Below are positions 23,376-38,300 of a stretch of DNA of 64,000 bases, one piece after another; positions within the stretch are counted from its first letter, which is position 1; every line of letters begins with the position of its first letter. The stretch comes from Tanytarsus gracilentus (Eukaryota; Arthropoda; Insecta; Diptera; Chironomidae), in contig JAXRKN010000045.1 of the NCBI GenBank assembly GCA_038502055.1, positions 704,501 to 768,500 of the forward strand, written 5' to 3'. The notes beneath the pieces were generated by a model. It made no database searches and had not been told where the DNA came from. It was given only the letters and a program-made list of their open reading frames with translations. The position numbers and the translations under genes are program-made.

Positions 23376-26300
23376 ATGCATAAATTGGTTGAAATGGATA
23401 AGAACGAAAACAATACAAACTGCGAACTTTACCAAGACTACTTCAGTGATGAGGAGAAGATAGACGACGAAGAAATACCTTTATCAGGTAGTCATTGCTT
23501 ATTGTGCAAACTCCACCACCAAAAATTACATACTAACTTAATTTTTTCGGTTGTGTCTTAGAATCCGATTAGATAGTATATCAAAAAACTCTTATATTGT
23601 GGTTGTACTCGACTGGCATGCAATCACAAAAAGTGCCTTCTCTATATACACGCTCGCTTGACGGCGATAAAAAATGACATTACAGATGCTTCTCACATTT
23701 GCCGGCAAAAACTTACTGTTATCAGCTAATGGGTTTAAGATATGTTTTGCGTGACGTCTTTTCGGGATCTTGAATTTGATATCGAAAATTTTATAAGAAT
23801 TTTCCAAAGTAAAAATATGCATGAGTGAGACTTCAATAAAAGAGTGTAACAACTTGAATTTTATTTAAATAATATTTAATACCAATTATTTTTTAGTAAA
23901 AACACCTGAAATCTCCCTGACACCATTTCAATCTTCCTTTTCAACAGAATTTCATTTAAGTTTTGCTTTGCACCTTTTTTCATGCTGAATTTATGATTCC
24001 CGAAGCGTAAATTATTGCAAAGTTTATCTTAATGGTCAGAGAGAATGCGTTGAAATAATCTTCTTTTTCTTTCATTGATACCCACTCGTTGGTATGCCGC
24101 CAGCGTACTTGTGAAAATTTCCACTAACAGATTACATTTTTCTTCTTTGGAAAAGTACTTTCGCAACATTCCACACGTGTCATATATTCATCTCAGTGAC
24201 GATCACATTTTCTCGTGGGATGTCATAAAAGAATCAATGTCAAAGGCGTGCATACATATAGAGTGAAAATGGAGATGCTTGATGCGGATTTTTTCGGCCA
24301 ATTTTTGAACTTTGTGAATAAAGTTTTAATATGATATTCGAGTACCTCACATTTATTCGACTGATGTGGCTTTGTGAATGATATGACTTGAGAAGTCACA
24401 TGCGATTTTATGAGAAACGTTTTGTAGAAAAAGGTCGAAAAGATTTTTGGAGATTTGATGATTTGTAAAGTTTGTCTAGAGATCATGCCAAATAACTGCT
24501 TAAACTATCCAACATTTACATTTGATTATTTTTACTATCCACAACAAATGAACACTATAGTTAATTTTCAAATAATATTTTTCGTTTTCGATTGATCACA
24601 AATAATTACAATCGCGATTAGTCTTGATTTACTGTCATCTAATTTTAACGAAAATGAAATTTTACATCACATAATATCGCGCTTGAGTGTGATAGAAATT
24701 TTTATTTATATTTTTTTCCCATCGCTATTTTTAGACACTTAAAAAGTTTTTCCTCGTTCTCAACTCACAAACTCTTTTCCTGTATCTTTCGTCCACAAGT
24801 GTTTATACATCATATCGAGCACTTTATGAGCGAGCAATCGAGATGGAAAACTTTCTGTATCACCACATTGGGAATAAGAAGAAAGTTAATTAAATAATGG
24901 GAAAAATTATTTATGGATGTATACATGAGAAAAAATTTCGTTTCATGACTGGATCATTTGAAAATAATGTGATTAAACTTATGGAAGTTTTGTGAATTTC
25001 ACAAGAAATATTTTTGCACTAACCCAAGTGAAATTTTATATTGCCTCTAATACTCTGTCAAGAGGATATATGACGTATATAAAATATAAATCCACCAGAA
25101 GGATGGTTTTATGATACATTCATATCTCCCGGCAATAAATTTATGTGATTTGGAAAATTTTTATTCCATCCGTAAATAATTTTTCGTGACATTATCATAA
25201 ACTCTTTCCTCGAGTCATATTCATAGTCGTTGACGATTAGAAGACAAAAATTGTGATAAATTAAACGGTTGTAAATTTTCCTTTATTTATCAGTTTACAA
25301 ATTTTTTAAAGAAATTTTTAACTAGCCAAAGTTAATTTGTCTTTTTACGCGTTTACATTTGAATTAAAAATTATAATGAAATGAAGAATATAAGATGTTC
25401 ACATGTTCTTGCTACGTGGCCTATATTGCCACTTGCAATACTTCAGTAAAAATTTATCATTCAGAGCCGACAATTAGAGTTGGCTGTAGGGAACAACCGT
25501 AAATAAGATGTTATTATTACATTGAAATACTAAAAGTGCTTCTTGTAGCACCCCATAGCTTTGAGGAAATTCCTCTATGTGAAAGAATGTGACGCTAATG
25601 TCTCAATATAAAGTAAAATTGGGTTTATTTTAAATTTGTTAATATTTGAAACTTATGGTTTGAAGTGTGTTCAAGGTATAACAATTTTACTATCATTATT
25701 TTAAATCACAATTAATTAAAATAACTTCAGTAACAATTTCGTGATCTGATGATGAAAAATTACAAATGTTTCACTTCATTAACCCAAAAGTGTCAATATA
25801 AGCTCATATTCAAAAAAACAGTGCAAATTTTAATTTAGATTACAATCAAACAACGTTGCACTACAATTTAAATCAACACGAAATTTTCATTTAACCTAAA
25901 AACACTTTCAGAGCATTTGTTGTTAATTTTCATCAAATTAGTTTTCCCATCATCGACTCTACTTTTCATCGTATACCTTGAACGAGGTGGGAAGTGATCT
26001 GTCACTAATGAATAGTTCTCAATTGCACAAACTGTCATTTATTGAGGATGATAGGTTGTTAGTGATTTTTTGTGTGCGAAATTCGAATTTACAGTATGCG
26101 TCGCCCGCAACAGGTGTTTGGACCGATTCCAAATTTTGCTCTCGAAATATTTTTATCTCTCCATCTAAACATCCCAGCTGAGAGCACAAAAATGTTGATA
26201 TTGAAAATAAAAGTTGAGGTCAAACGAAGGGTTAATTATGTGCATAATTTATCACGGATGTGTAAAAAAAGGTGATGAAAAATTTGTAAAAATAATTGTG

Positions 26301-29300
26301 TTAAAGTTTTAGAGAAAATTTTTTTCTGCTAGCGTGATTGTTGATAAAAGTTCAAGAAGAAAAAGAGATATCAATTTGAACACCTGCTGAAATATCTTTT
26401 ATCAAAAAAATATTTATAAATTGTAAATATTGCGCACATTATCGAGATAATAAAAGAAAATAATCAAATATGTTTTGAACAGAGCATGACTTTTAGATTT
26501 ACTAAGCCAATTAAGCTAAATGGATTGTATTAATTCGTTAATATACATAGTTACTTTCAAGTATAATGTTTGATTTCGTTACCTCTGTAATGAATATTCG
26601 TGGAGGTTAAATGGATTTCTCGAAGTATCATTAATGAGCTTCTCCCAAATTGTCATAAATGGTTTATTTTTAATTAGTACGATCCATTTATTAATTAGAA
26701 CATTTTCGTCAATTTTTTTAACATGGCACAAATGACATTGAAAAATATTGTCGAGTCTCGGCGCCATATGATCTGTTCAAACAAAAACCGCAAATGAAAA
26801 CTTTTCGTTGAGATAAATTGTTTGCATTTTTGAGATTGTAATGAAGAATTTAAAGTAATGAAAGAATTTTTAATTCAAATATTTTTGCTATAATTAGAAT
26901 TCATATCGTCTTGCTTGAATTAAAAAGCTTTAAATTTTTCGATTTTTATTAAATCTTACGAATAAATAAATCAAACAAATCGTTGCAATTTATCAAAGTT
27001 TTTTTTATATTCACAAGCTTAAACCCATTGCACATACACAATGAATTTATTATAATCGCATACATTTGATTCCCACAAGAGTATAATAAGATATTTCCTC
27101 TGCTTACATTTTTTCCTTATCCGACAAAAAACCTTTCTCGACAATTTATTTCGCAATGAAAAAAGACTTTCCTCGCTTCAGACGAAAAAATCCTAAGAGA
27201 CTTTAAATTGATTTGATTTAAAAAGACATGCATATGGAACATTCAATATAATTTTCTTAAAGAGTAAGTTCGTCTTACATTCCATAACTTCATAATCATC
27301 TCATACTATGCATGAAAATTTATTGTTGAGTCTTTATCAATTTATATTGGTACACATCTCATCTGCTGTAAGAAATGCAGAAATACAAAAAGAAAGAAAC
27401 GAGAAAACGTCGTAATCTGTCATGAAACTCACATTTTCTGGTTTCATTTAGAAAATGAGGATCGATAAAGTATACAGAGAATTTCCATCCATAATGTTTG
27501 CTGAAAACGACATGACTAGATGCTTATAACTCAATAGCACGTCATTTAAAGGCGAATTTTTTTCCGCTTGAATTATATACAGCTTAGGCAGGGTTGTTAA
27601 GTTAAACTGTTTATATTATCAATCTTTATTTGGATACAAATTTTAATTCAAAAAATTCTAGAATTTTAGAAATTTCATTAAATTAAATTTTTATTTTAAA
27701 ATTTTTAACAAAAAAGAAGGAGCTCTAAAATTAGTGATCTTCTTATAATCAACTCTGTCTTTTGCATTGTTTATTGCTGAACGATTTTTGCTTACAAAAT
27801 GGGACAAAATGCAAAACTGTAGAAAATTCAGATGTAAACACATTTTAATCTCTTTTGCTAAAAAAGTGCTTGTTTCTAGCATCACGAATCACCTCAAGAG
27901 TGCTTGATCTCAAGTGATAACAACATGCTTTTGTACAGCACTTTTAAATATGAAATTCTAGGATTTAAGCTATGGTTGAGTACAAAATGTTATTTCATAA
28001 CAAAATTACGCTCGAAGATGTTTTTCAAAGATAATGCACGAGTTTCCACCTTCATTACTTACTTTTATATTTAATAAAGAGAAAAATTTAAAGCTGTGTA
28101 TCTTCAGGCTTCAGGTTATAAAACATTGTCTTCTTCTTTTCAAATCGAAGCTTTACAAAAAAGATGAAGGTATGATGGAGATTAAAATCGTCTTCAGTTC
28201 ATTTTTATGCCTCATAAATTTATATTCGTCTTTTTGGTGAACAAAAATATGAAGAGATACAAGGGGTATTATTCATAAACATATAACAATATAAAGTGCG
28301 GGACATGAACGCAATATGCTGATGGTGCTCTGCTGAGAGATGAAATTTTCTGATAGCAAATACTGAAGTTTATGAGCTTCTTGATTTTTATATTATATCT
28401 TCTTTGTTTTGTGTTAAGAATTTTTTTTGGTGCAAAGAAGTTTTGGGGTTAGCAATTACAACAGAAGTTTAAGATTATGCAGTGTATAAAAAATGTTAAT
28501 TTAAATCTAAACATGAACAGAAAATTTATATTATAAAAAGCTACATTAAACTGTAAGTCAATGAACACCCCTATGGCAATTTTTACAAAAATATATCCAA
28601 AGTTTCTGAATGAATTTCATTTTAATATTTTACATTCAATTTTTCTAGTGATGAGATTTCGTCAATTTCATGGAGAATTTTTGACAGCGTTATGTTTAGG
28701 TCTTGGGGAAAAAATTTAATAATAAAGTCACTTATTCAAAACACGTGAAAGCTTTGTGACATTTAAAAAATTTTACAGCTATAATTTTACACCCAAACAT
28801 TTTCTTTAGATATTCCTCACGTAGTGTAGAAATTTTTTCTCTCTTTGTGTTTTAAAAATGTCCATTGCATATTTTATAAATAAACCATGTGGGGAGTATT
28901 AAGGGAAGACAATCCCTGGTAAATCAATAAAACAAGGGAGGCAGAAATGAAAAAGTTTCAATGGATTTTCACATAAGTGGAAACAGTAATGACGAAATAT
29001 TGAAAATCGATACAACTTTAAAGTGTCTAGTGAAGCTCACGGCCAAATAAATGTATATGAAGTACTTGTTAACACAATGGAACAACTTTTTTGTTCGCAC
29101 GTAAAAAATGGTCACAACCTGTTGCGTCTCGCTTAAAAAGTGATTTTTTTTTGTGATCCGGTATTAAAGAAATTAAAAGATGAACCAAATGTTTTTATAG
29201 GAAGAAATTTTTAGGATCGATTGATAATTCTAAATATATAAGAAAGTCCAATCTTGAAACTTTTAATCATCAAAATTAGTCTCAATTTCTTTAAATTTGA

Positions 29301-32300
29301 GTAAAAAAAAATAAAATTAAAAAAGATTTGAGTCGATTAAAAAAGTGGTCTAATAATGTAAAACTCTGGAATTAAGGAAGTCATAAAATAAAATGACGAC
29401 CGTTAACATTGATTTTCTCTCCTTCTTATTAAAGCTAAATTGCCTCAAGAGAAAGCGAAAAATCCAATAAAGAAAAATTTGAATATCGCATGAAAGAACA
29501 TTTTCATCAATTTACTCGTCAGTTACAGGGTGACAAATTCTTTTAATTTTTTTTTAAAAATTGAAAATATAATAACGAAACAATAAAAAGAGGAATATTT
29601 TTTAAATACTAAGCCTTTTCATCTCTTGAATATCTACCGCTATCAAATGTAAATTTTCAATTCTCCGTCATCATAAATAATAATTTAGATGGAGAGCTCT
29701 TCCCGTCCAAATTCAATAATGAAATTTTTTGACTCTCTGTCAATACTAATAATGGAATTTCCACGTTCATGAGTCAGCAAAAATCGTAATCAAATTGCTT
29801 CTCGTTCAATAATAAGCCTCTTGATGATTGAGAAAGAGAAGATGAAAATTTTTTAATTGAGCTTGCGGCAGTCAATTTTTCTCGCTCTTGATAATTTTAT
29901 TTCCTTTTATTTTTTCACAGAAAATTCACAGCTTGATGATTTGTACACGCGATACCGTAAGCGACTGCGAAAATCATTGTTCATATCAGGTTTAGGTATT
30001 TCTTTGGTATCATGTCTTATATCAATAATACTTTGCTGCATTGGAAGTCAGGTGAGTTATTGTGAATTAATTGAGCTGTTCTTGACATTGATGAAATTAT
30101 GTGCGAGCTCTAAGTTTGAGTGAAATAATATTTTAAAACCTAGATTAATATTTTTAATCCGAATGTAAGAAGAGATTAAATTATTTTAATAAGGTCTTTT
30201 AAAATTCATTAAAATAATTAAATTAAATAAATATTTATTGGGTAATCCAATGATTTAATGATGATTCACGTATTGAATTTCACTACGATTACTTTTGACA
30301 TCCTGAAACTCCAAGATCTCTCACATCACCACAGACGTTATCAATTTCACTAAGAAACCACCATTAAACATATCATAGATACCAACAACACTATCTCCTA
30401 ATTCTAGAGTGAAATATATTTCTCCAAAGTTTTAAGTTACCATGTGCAGACATACGAAAGTACACCGAACCACCACCGGGCAGAATAAGCATGCACTAGG
30501 GAAGAAAACTTCCCTATAACAAGTAATCCCGCATCAAGCAGTTGCAGCACGTGGACCGAATATGCAGTCTGCTCATTGTCTAGGGTAGAATGCGCCCTAT
30601 CCACCTAAGCTGTGTATTTCATAATTTTAAACTTAGCCTAATTTACAATATCCTTTTTCATACTCTGGAGAACTGCTGACGGTGATGGTTCTTTAGTTTT
30701 TCGTTCGAGTACTTTTTCGATTCAGCGCTGCAAAAAATTTAAAAATTAATTTTAATGCTTTAAAATAATAAATAATTTAATTTCTATTACAAATTGCACC
30801 ACGTGATTTTAAGTTACACGCGATTCCTTTTCTGAATGGATACACCAGAAATTTCAACACGTTTTTCTCTTGAAATTTATTGCCTCATGGGAGTAAATGC
30901 GCAATTTGAAACGTGGTGACTAAGAGACTAGCTTTTATTTCCTTTCGCACATAATTTAATTTGATATTTTTTTCGTGCTTCAATAATTGTGTTAAGATTT
31001 ATTTATTTTTTCTTTTCAACGTCTTTTTATATGACCATTACTGCGATACGGAACAAACAGAAGCAATTGAGTCTCGCATTTTTATCGGTAGCTTGCATCG
31101 TCGTGGTAACAATTTTGACAGCGCTGCAATTTCCATCAACGATGAGTTCACCATGGACAGCAATGTTATTTGCAGCATCTGTTACGGTTGTGTTGGGTAG
31201 TACTGCGATGATTGCTGGTGGTGCTATTGCTGCATTGCCTCTCTATGCACTAATTATGGTATGTTTATGGAACTTTTTCTACAGCTAAACGTTCATAACT
31301 TTATGAAAATTATAATTTAATATATTTTTTCTGTTTTGAATGTTTCCTCTAAAAGTTGATTTTCCTTATTAATTTTAGGGTGTGCACACAATGTTACCAA
31401 TTTCATGGCCTGTCTCTGTAATTATGGCCATAATTTTATCAATAGTTCACATAGCCTTTAGGATAGTAACTTTGAACATGGAGGAATTTAATGTCGCACA
31501 AATTGTTGCCGAGTTAATTTTCCTCGCCAGTGCTAGTGTGTCGGGCTTATATTATCGAATAATGTCAGATGCCGCGCATATAGCAACCGTAGACGGTACT
31601 CGCACAGGCATTGAACATCGTGTGAAATTAGAATGCGAGAGGGAGCAGCAGGAACAGCTTTTATTGAGCGTTATTCCGGCCTACATAGCGGCGGAAGTTA
31701 AGCGGAGTATCATGTTGAAAATGCACGAATGCCAATCGAGTGGACAGTCTCAAACGCGTTTTCACGAAATGCACGTTCAAAGACACAATAACGTGTCAAT
31801 TCTTTATGCTGATATCGTTAATTTTACACCTCTCTCAGAGCAACTGTCAGCTAGTGATCTCGTTAAAACACTTAATGAGCTCTTCGGTCGTTTTGACCAG
31901 CTCGCAATGGTGAGTGTCGAATAGCAAGTCAGAGGTCTTTTGTAAAATTTGTCAATATTTCCAAAAATTTAATTTCTATAAAATATTTTATTTTTCTCTA
32001 AGAATGAACAGAGTTTACAATTAAACCTTTGAAGTTTAAGTTATCTCAAAAATTTCAATTAACTTGAACTAATTTTACAGGAGAATCAATGTCTGAGAAT
32101 TAAAATTTTAGGTGATTGCTATTATTGCGTTTCGGGTTTACCCATATCACGTCCTCAGCATGCTGCCAATTGTGTAAATATGGGACTGCAAATGATAGAA
32201 GCTATTAGGTAAGCTACCAACAATATTTAGTCATTTGTATGTTTATAATAGAAAGCGTTTGTGTTTATACTCTAAAGTCTCTTTGAATTGATAAGGTTGA

Positions 32301-35300
32301 AGACCTGTGGTGTTAATTAATTAAATGCTGCTAAATATTCCGATTGCTTACTAAAGTTGTGATGATATGTTCGAAACATACAAATATTCAAAGTTTAAAA
32401 AATTTCTTCAAATATTCAATGTTCCTGATTATTTGGTATTTTTCAAGCAACTTTAAAGTCTATTTAATTTACTTTGTATACATTAATGCCATTAACTTAA
32501 TGACCTATTAAATTGTCGGACAAAATGTGGGATTTTTTAACAGGTTGCAACCTGAACAAACACATTTAAAAATATACAAAGTTCGAATGACAATACGGAA
32601 CAATGCAAAGCTTTTAAATCCATCAACTCCTTCCTCTTCCCTTGTCTGATTGCAATATACAGTTGCAAAATCGCACAGCAAATGTCGACGATTTATTTTC
32701 ATTACGAGCGAATTTGTGAGTCGAATACGAATAAAGAAGAAATGATGCAACAATGGAAGGAAGAGAAAAATGGAGTGAGTTGATTACGGAGCGGAAAAGT
32801 GGGAGGTATTAAGTGAAAACTATGTCAACTCGCATTGTGAGAAATTCTTTTTGCATACTCTGCATAAAAGAACAAATGCAAACAAAGCATTTTGCTGAAA
32901 GTTTGCGAATGCATTCGAATAATGCAAAAATTTGAAAGGATTTTTTTTAAAAAAATCTTTAATTTCTCTAAAAATTAATTTCATACACCTTTTTAATTTT
33001 ATTAGAAATTAACAGTTTGGTTTTTGTAAATCCTTTCAACATTTTTATTTTTCAAATCCGATTCCTAAACAAAAATGCAATTGCAATTTAAAGTTAAAAG
33101 GAGCGAGCTCATTGAAAATGAAAAGAACCACATAAACCAAAAATTGAATTAATTTCGAGAATTCTAAAAGGGAAGCAAACATTAATAGTGAAATAGGAAG
33201 CGTCAAATGCAAATTTACTTTTCTTCTTCAACTTTCTCAACTTAAAGTAAAGTTGTGGGTTAAAAACTTTAACTTTTTCAAACTTTTGCACTCTCGCTTT
33301 AGCAATTAAATTTATGAGCAGCGTTGAAGATAAGCAGGAAACAATAGGTGGTTATGAAAAAGTTTTTCTATCTTCCTCGATTGAAGCTCTCAAGTTCTTT
33401 TACCTAAAGGCTAAAAGTTTTATTAGTTTTTATTCCTCAAAATAAACAAGTTTTTATTTAATTCTGAAGGCTGTGATTTTATTTTTTTTTCCATTTGATT
33501 AAGTGATTATCCCTCGCATCCCTTCCGATTTAATAGATTTTGAAAAGCAACGATGACGTTGAAGAGAATTTTTGCAATTCCAATGGCAATTTAAATTCCA
33601 TTTCCGTGCTCTGTAACACGTCCGTTCATTTTTCTATATCACACTTTTTTCCTTCAGGATCGTGCGGGAAGCCACTGGAAGTAACATCGATATGAGAATT
33701 GGCGTGCATAGCGGTAACGTTCTTTGCGGTGTTCTCGGTTTGCGAAAATGGCAATTTGACGTTTGGAGTGACGATGTTACATTGGCGAATAAAATGGAGA
33801 GCGGTGGACTTGCTGGGTGAGTGATGAAAAATCGATTTTTCATTTCGACACAATGATAAAGTTTTTTGTTGAAATTAAATTAAATTTTCAAGAGCGAGCT
33901 TTCTTCTACTTTTAAGGATGGGACACAAAATTGTAAAATTTTGAAAAATTTATAAACTTATTTGTGTCTCACATTTGAAAAAAAATCTAATCATCAATCT
34001 CCTCACGCTAAGGTACGTGAGATGAGAAAAGTTTTAGTAATTTTCATAATTTTATGGCATTTATCCTGTTGGTATGTCACGTTAACCTACTTTTGAAGAA
34101 ATTTATTTGTCTAAATAATGAAAATAACTACAATAGTTTTTAATAATGTTAATAAGTTGCTTCAAAATGATGAATATTTAATTTTCTTTACTTCATAGCC
34201 GAGTTCACATTACAAAGACGACTTTGGAGTATTTGGGTGACAAATTTGAAGTTGAAGCAGGCAGTGGAGCAACTAGGGAGCCATATTTAGCCGATCATAA
34301 AATTGAAACGTATCTCATTGTGCCACCTAAGGTGAGAATATATCGTTAATTTTTCATCCTCCATATCACAATCATTTATCTTTTACTACAATCTGTATTA
34401 TTATATGTTTTGTACATAAACCATTATGGTGTACCCATAGAACAATTTTTGGTTGAATTGAAATCAATTTGACGTTAAATCCTTGTCAAAAAATTTTTTT
34501 GACATCAAATTGATATTAAATTTACATGAATTTGATATCAACAAAAAAAAATAAATGTCAAATTTAATGTCAAATTTGATGTCAATTTAATAGCAAGTAA
34601 AAAAATATTTTATTTGACATTAAATTAATATTTTATGAATATCAAATTTGACATAAATTTGATATTAAATTTTTTGACCGAAATTTCAAAATCAAATTTT
34701 TATATTAATTTGATATCAATTTTATATTAAATTTTTTGACCAAAAATTTTTTATTAAATTTTTACATTAATTTGATATCAATTTTATATTAAATTTTTTG
34801 ACCAAAAATTTTTTATTAAATTTTTACATTAATTTGATATCAATTTTATATTAAATTTTTTTACCAAAAATTTTTTAATAAATTTCTACATTAATTTGAT
34901 ATCAATTTTATATTAAATTTTTTGACCAAAAATTTGTTATTAAATTTTGACATTAATTTGATATCAATTTTATATTAAATTTTTTTACCAAAAATTTTTT
35001 ATTAAATTTTTACATTAATTTGATATCAATTTTATATTAAATTTTTTTACCAAAAATTTTTTATTAAATTTTTACATTAATTTGATATCAATTTTATATT
35101 AAATTTTTTTACCAAAAAATTTTTAATAAATTTTTACATTAATTTGATATCAATTTTATATTAAATTTTTTGACCAAAAATTAAATAGAACTTTTTTATA
35201 TTAAATTGATGTCAATTTAATATTAAATAATTTGAACAGAAGTTTAATATGAAATTTTTACATTAATTTTATGTCAATTTGATATTTAATTTTATAACAA

Positions 35301-38300
35301 ATAGCATAGCACAAGTTTTGCCATTAATTAAATGTCAATTCGATATAGTATATACTTTTTAAATTTAATGTTTTGTTGCAAAAATTTTAAAGGTTGAGGT
35401 TCAAAGTTTATTATCAAGCATTTGGAAAAAAAACGGTGCAACATAATTTCCTTTCAAATGTTGATTCAACTTAATTTTTAGAAAAAATATATTTCACTCT
35501 TTGTAAACACAAAAGGATGAGAGATTTCTTCATTCAATAAAATTTTTAATATGATATTTTTATGTTCCCTGAGCGCACTGTTAAAAGTTTATTAACTATT
35601 TCCGTTTTTGCTTAAGTCGCTTTCCTTAATTTTCTGATAATTTTTTTTAAGAGTTCCTAAAATAAGCATCGAAAAAACATAAAGCAGAATAAACAATTTA
35701 AATTTCAGTTTAAATTTTTAGTTCCTCTCATAAAAATCTAAAAATAGTTATTGCTTCAAAATAATCAGAATGAGCATATTATTTTTTGAAAGCTAAAAGA
35801 TATTATCAAAAAATTAATAAGTAACTGCTTAAATTTTCTCAAAAACTTTTGATTTCTTATATAAGTCTTTAGCCATTGTGAAATTAAATTTAATAAAGGC
35901 TTGGTAGCGCAATGTTTACGCGCGCGAGTGTTAACAAATTCATCTTCTTGAAGACAGCGGTTCGAATCCTAGCAACGGCGGGTAAGCAAAAATAAGTTTG
36001 AGTTTCTAAAAAATATTCCTTTATCATTACAGAGCAAAAAACAACCAAGTCCCAGACCTGATGTAGCAAAAAACTTAATTAAATTAAGTGTTCCACAAAA
36101 GTGGAAAATGGAATTTGACGTCAAATTTACATTAAATTGATAGCAAAATTTGACACAAAAAATTTTTTTAGAAAAAAAATCATATCAAAATTTGCTATTA
36201 AATTGATATAAATTTAATGTCAAAATTTGCTATCAAATCCATGTTAAATTTAATAGCAAAATTTGACCAAATATCGACGAAATTGCCCAAAAAATTTGCT
36301 ATCAAAAATTGATATCAAATTGATATAAATTTGACACTGAAAATGTTCTGTGGGTATGTGGTAACTCAAACGACAATTTTCTTTGGTAGCGAGTTTTATG
36401 TCTTTTATAAATAATGACTCCTTCGCTTCCTCCAAGAGATGTGAACGTATGCTTTAACAGTAATGGATTTAGTGTCATTATCTTAGTGGATTTTTCAAGG
36501 GGTGATAATCATTTCGATAGAATTTACTTTAAAAAATCAAGGAATGATTAGTTATCAATTAAAATATAATGTCAATGACGTAAACTTATAAATTAAAAAT
36601 TTACAACCCTTTCATGTGTGTGATGTAAAGCATTGACTAGTGATGAAAAATGTATCTTTAATCTCCTTTGATATTCGCATCTCTTAATTATGAATTTATT
36701 GCTCAAAGCAATGCTGTGTATAAATTTTCATTCAATTTTATTGCTTTAAACATAAAACGCTATAATGAAATGCGATGAGAAATAACTGATGAGATTTTCT
36801 CCATTCTTTATAATAGTCAGTAGTGGTAGTTAGTTGAGATAGTTTATGATTATTTAGAACTTAAAAATATTCAGTTCTTTAATGAAAGTAATTATGAAAA
36901 GTTTTAATGAGTTTTCATGATAGCCGATAGGTGAAAGAACGCAAGAATAAATATTGAATTTATTTTTCCCCTGCAAAAGTTCAACTTTTAATATTCCCCT
37001 AATCTATTAATTTTAAATTAGTTGTTTTTAATATATTGTTGAAACGTCACGAGTTCAACATCTTTAATTATTCATTTAATTGCTCAACAAATTTATTTCT
37101 CTCATCCAATATTCAGAAATCGACACAAGAGCTTCATAAATTATCGATACAACAAGCATCAATTTGCATATCTGAACCTCCTGATTCGCCCCTAAACGAA
37201 TCGCTAGCATTTACAACTCAACAATCAATTAATTCGCCAACACCCTCACCCCCACCTCCACCTCCAATTTCAATTGTATCTCCTTGCACACCACCAATTA
37301 GTCCTAGCTCTCAATCTGACCTCACGTCACACCAACTGTCGCAATTAAATGGTGAGGATGAAAAACAAACCCTTCTGGCATCAAACAATGTCAACAGCAA
37401 CATACCGGCTACGATAGAGGAACACGAGGAGAGTATAGGTGGACGAAACAGATCATCATTATCCTTGCCATTTGAACAAAGTCCCACATCACCATCGCCG
37501 TCATTGACCACGACAAACGTCAACAATAATCACGTCAATGGTAACAACTCACTAGGAAATAATTCAAATGCAAAGGCAACGGCATGTGAGCGATCGCAGA
37601 GTGATCGAAGGAAATTATCCGTATCGAATATCATCAGTTTCGGTGAGCAGCGAAGACGGTCGACGAGTTCCATATTTTCCGATATGCGGAAAATGTCAAT
37701 AACTAATTTTGATAGCATCAAATCGCCTGGAGTCGGTGAGAGCTCTATCACTGTTTTATTGACGAGCAATGATTTATTGTCTTCTCGCGATCATGTGATG
37801 ATTTTTGTCGTAGGGTAGTTTTGGTGGTAGTTTTGACTCTTAATTGGTGTTAGATGCATCACAATCATGCGAAGACAATGGATTGTCCGACTTTTATCTC
37901 AAATAAATTTATTATTTTAAAAGTGTTAAAGTCATATATGCAGTATAGAAGATCCCATCCGTTCCTATTCATAGTACTGGGAAACTTTTCAAATATCCCT
38001 CTGTCCCTAACAATTTTTTTCTCTCTGTATACAACTTTAAAACCACAATAATGTAGTTTGCAGCATGGTGATGGAGAAATTTTAAATTACTTGATTGTAC
38101 TTGATTCAATCGAGAAAATGTTTCTGAAATGTTGTAGCTGTGGTTATGGTTTGAGAGTCTGGGTGTTGTTGGATAAAGCATTATAAGTCACGTAACGTAT
38201 TTAGAAACTTTAGTTTACACAATAAAGTTCAACTTCTTTTTAAAGCTCTCACTGATTCTCGTCGAAACCTTGACAAGTTAACAGAATTTTAACGGTCGAA

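Larger units (their letters stand above)
34434..36354. mobile_element. 1.9-kb non-autonomous TIR element in a cyclase intron
   Basis: The left end TA-cccatagaacaattttt and the inverted right end (read from the other strand, TA-cccacagaacattttcag) form short imperfect terminal inverted repeats. TA flanks both sides (34432-34433 and 36355-36356). A TA duplication would suit a Tc1/mariner-like element, though TA is common in this AT-rich sequence. The interior is almost all AT-rich repeats built from gatatcaaattt-like words in both orientations, plus a 62-bp satellite; no transposase frame is present. It lies in the intron between exons 34199-34331 and 37117-37735. Confidence 0.55.

Noticed and set aside
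23592..24486. Minus-strand frames of 86-87 residues near the first cyclase intron
   Set aside because: No motif, no splice-supported continuation and typical chance composition for AT-rich intron DNA.
34690..35190. CRISPR-like array
   Set aside because: The repeats are contiguous 62-bp satellite units without unique spacers, in a eukaryotic intron.
35897..35985. Functional tRNA gene
   Set aside because: The B-box is perfect, but the T-stem and acceptor stem do not pair and no convincing anticodon arm forms.
37736..37818. Read-through extension of the cyclase exon (ending FVVG) as the true end of the protein
   Set aside because: A GT donor at 37736 joins in phase to 38625 and continues the conserved sequence; the extension is intronic, though retention could give a C1-only product.
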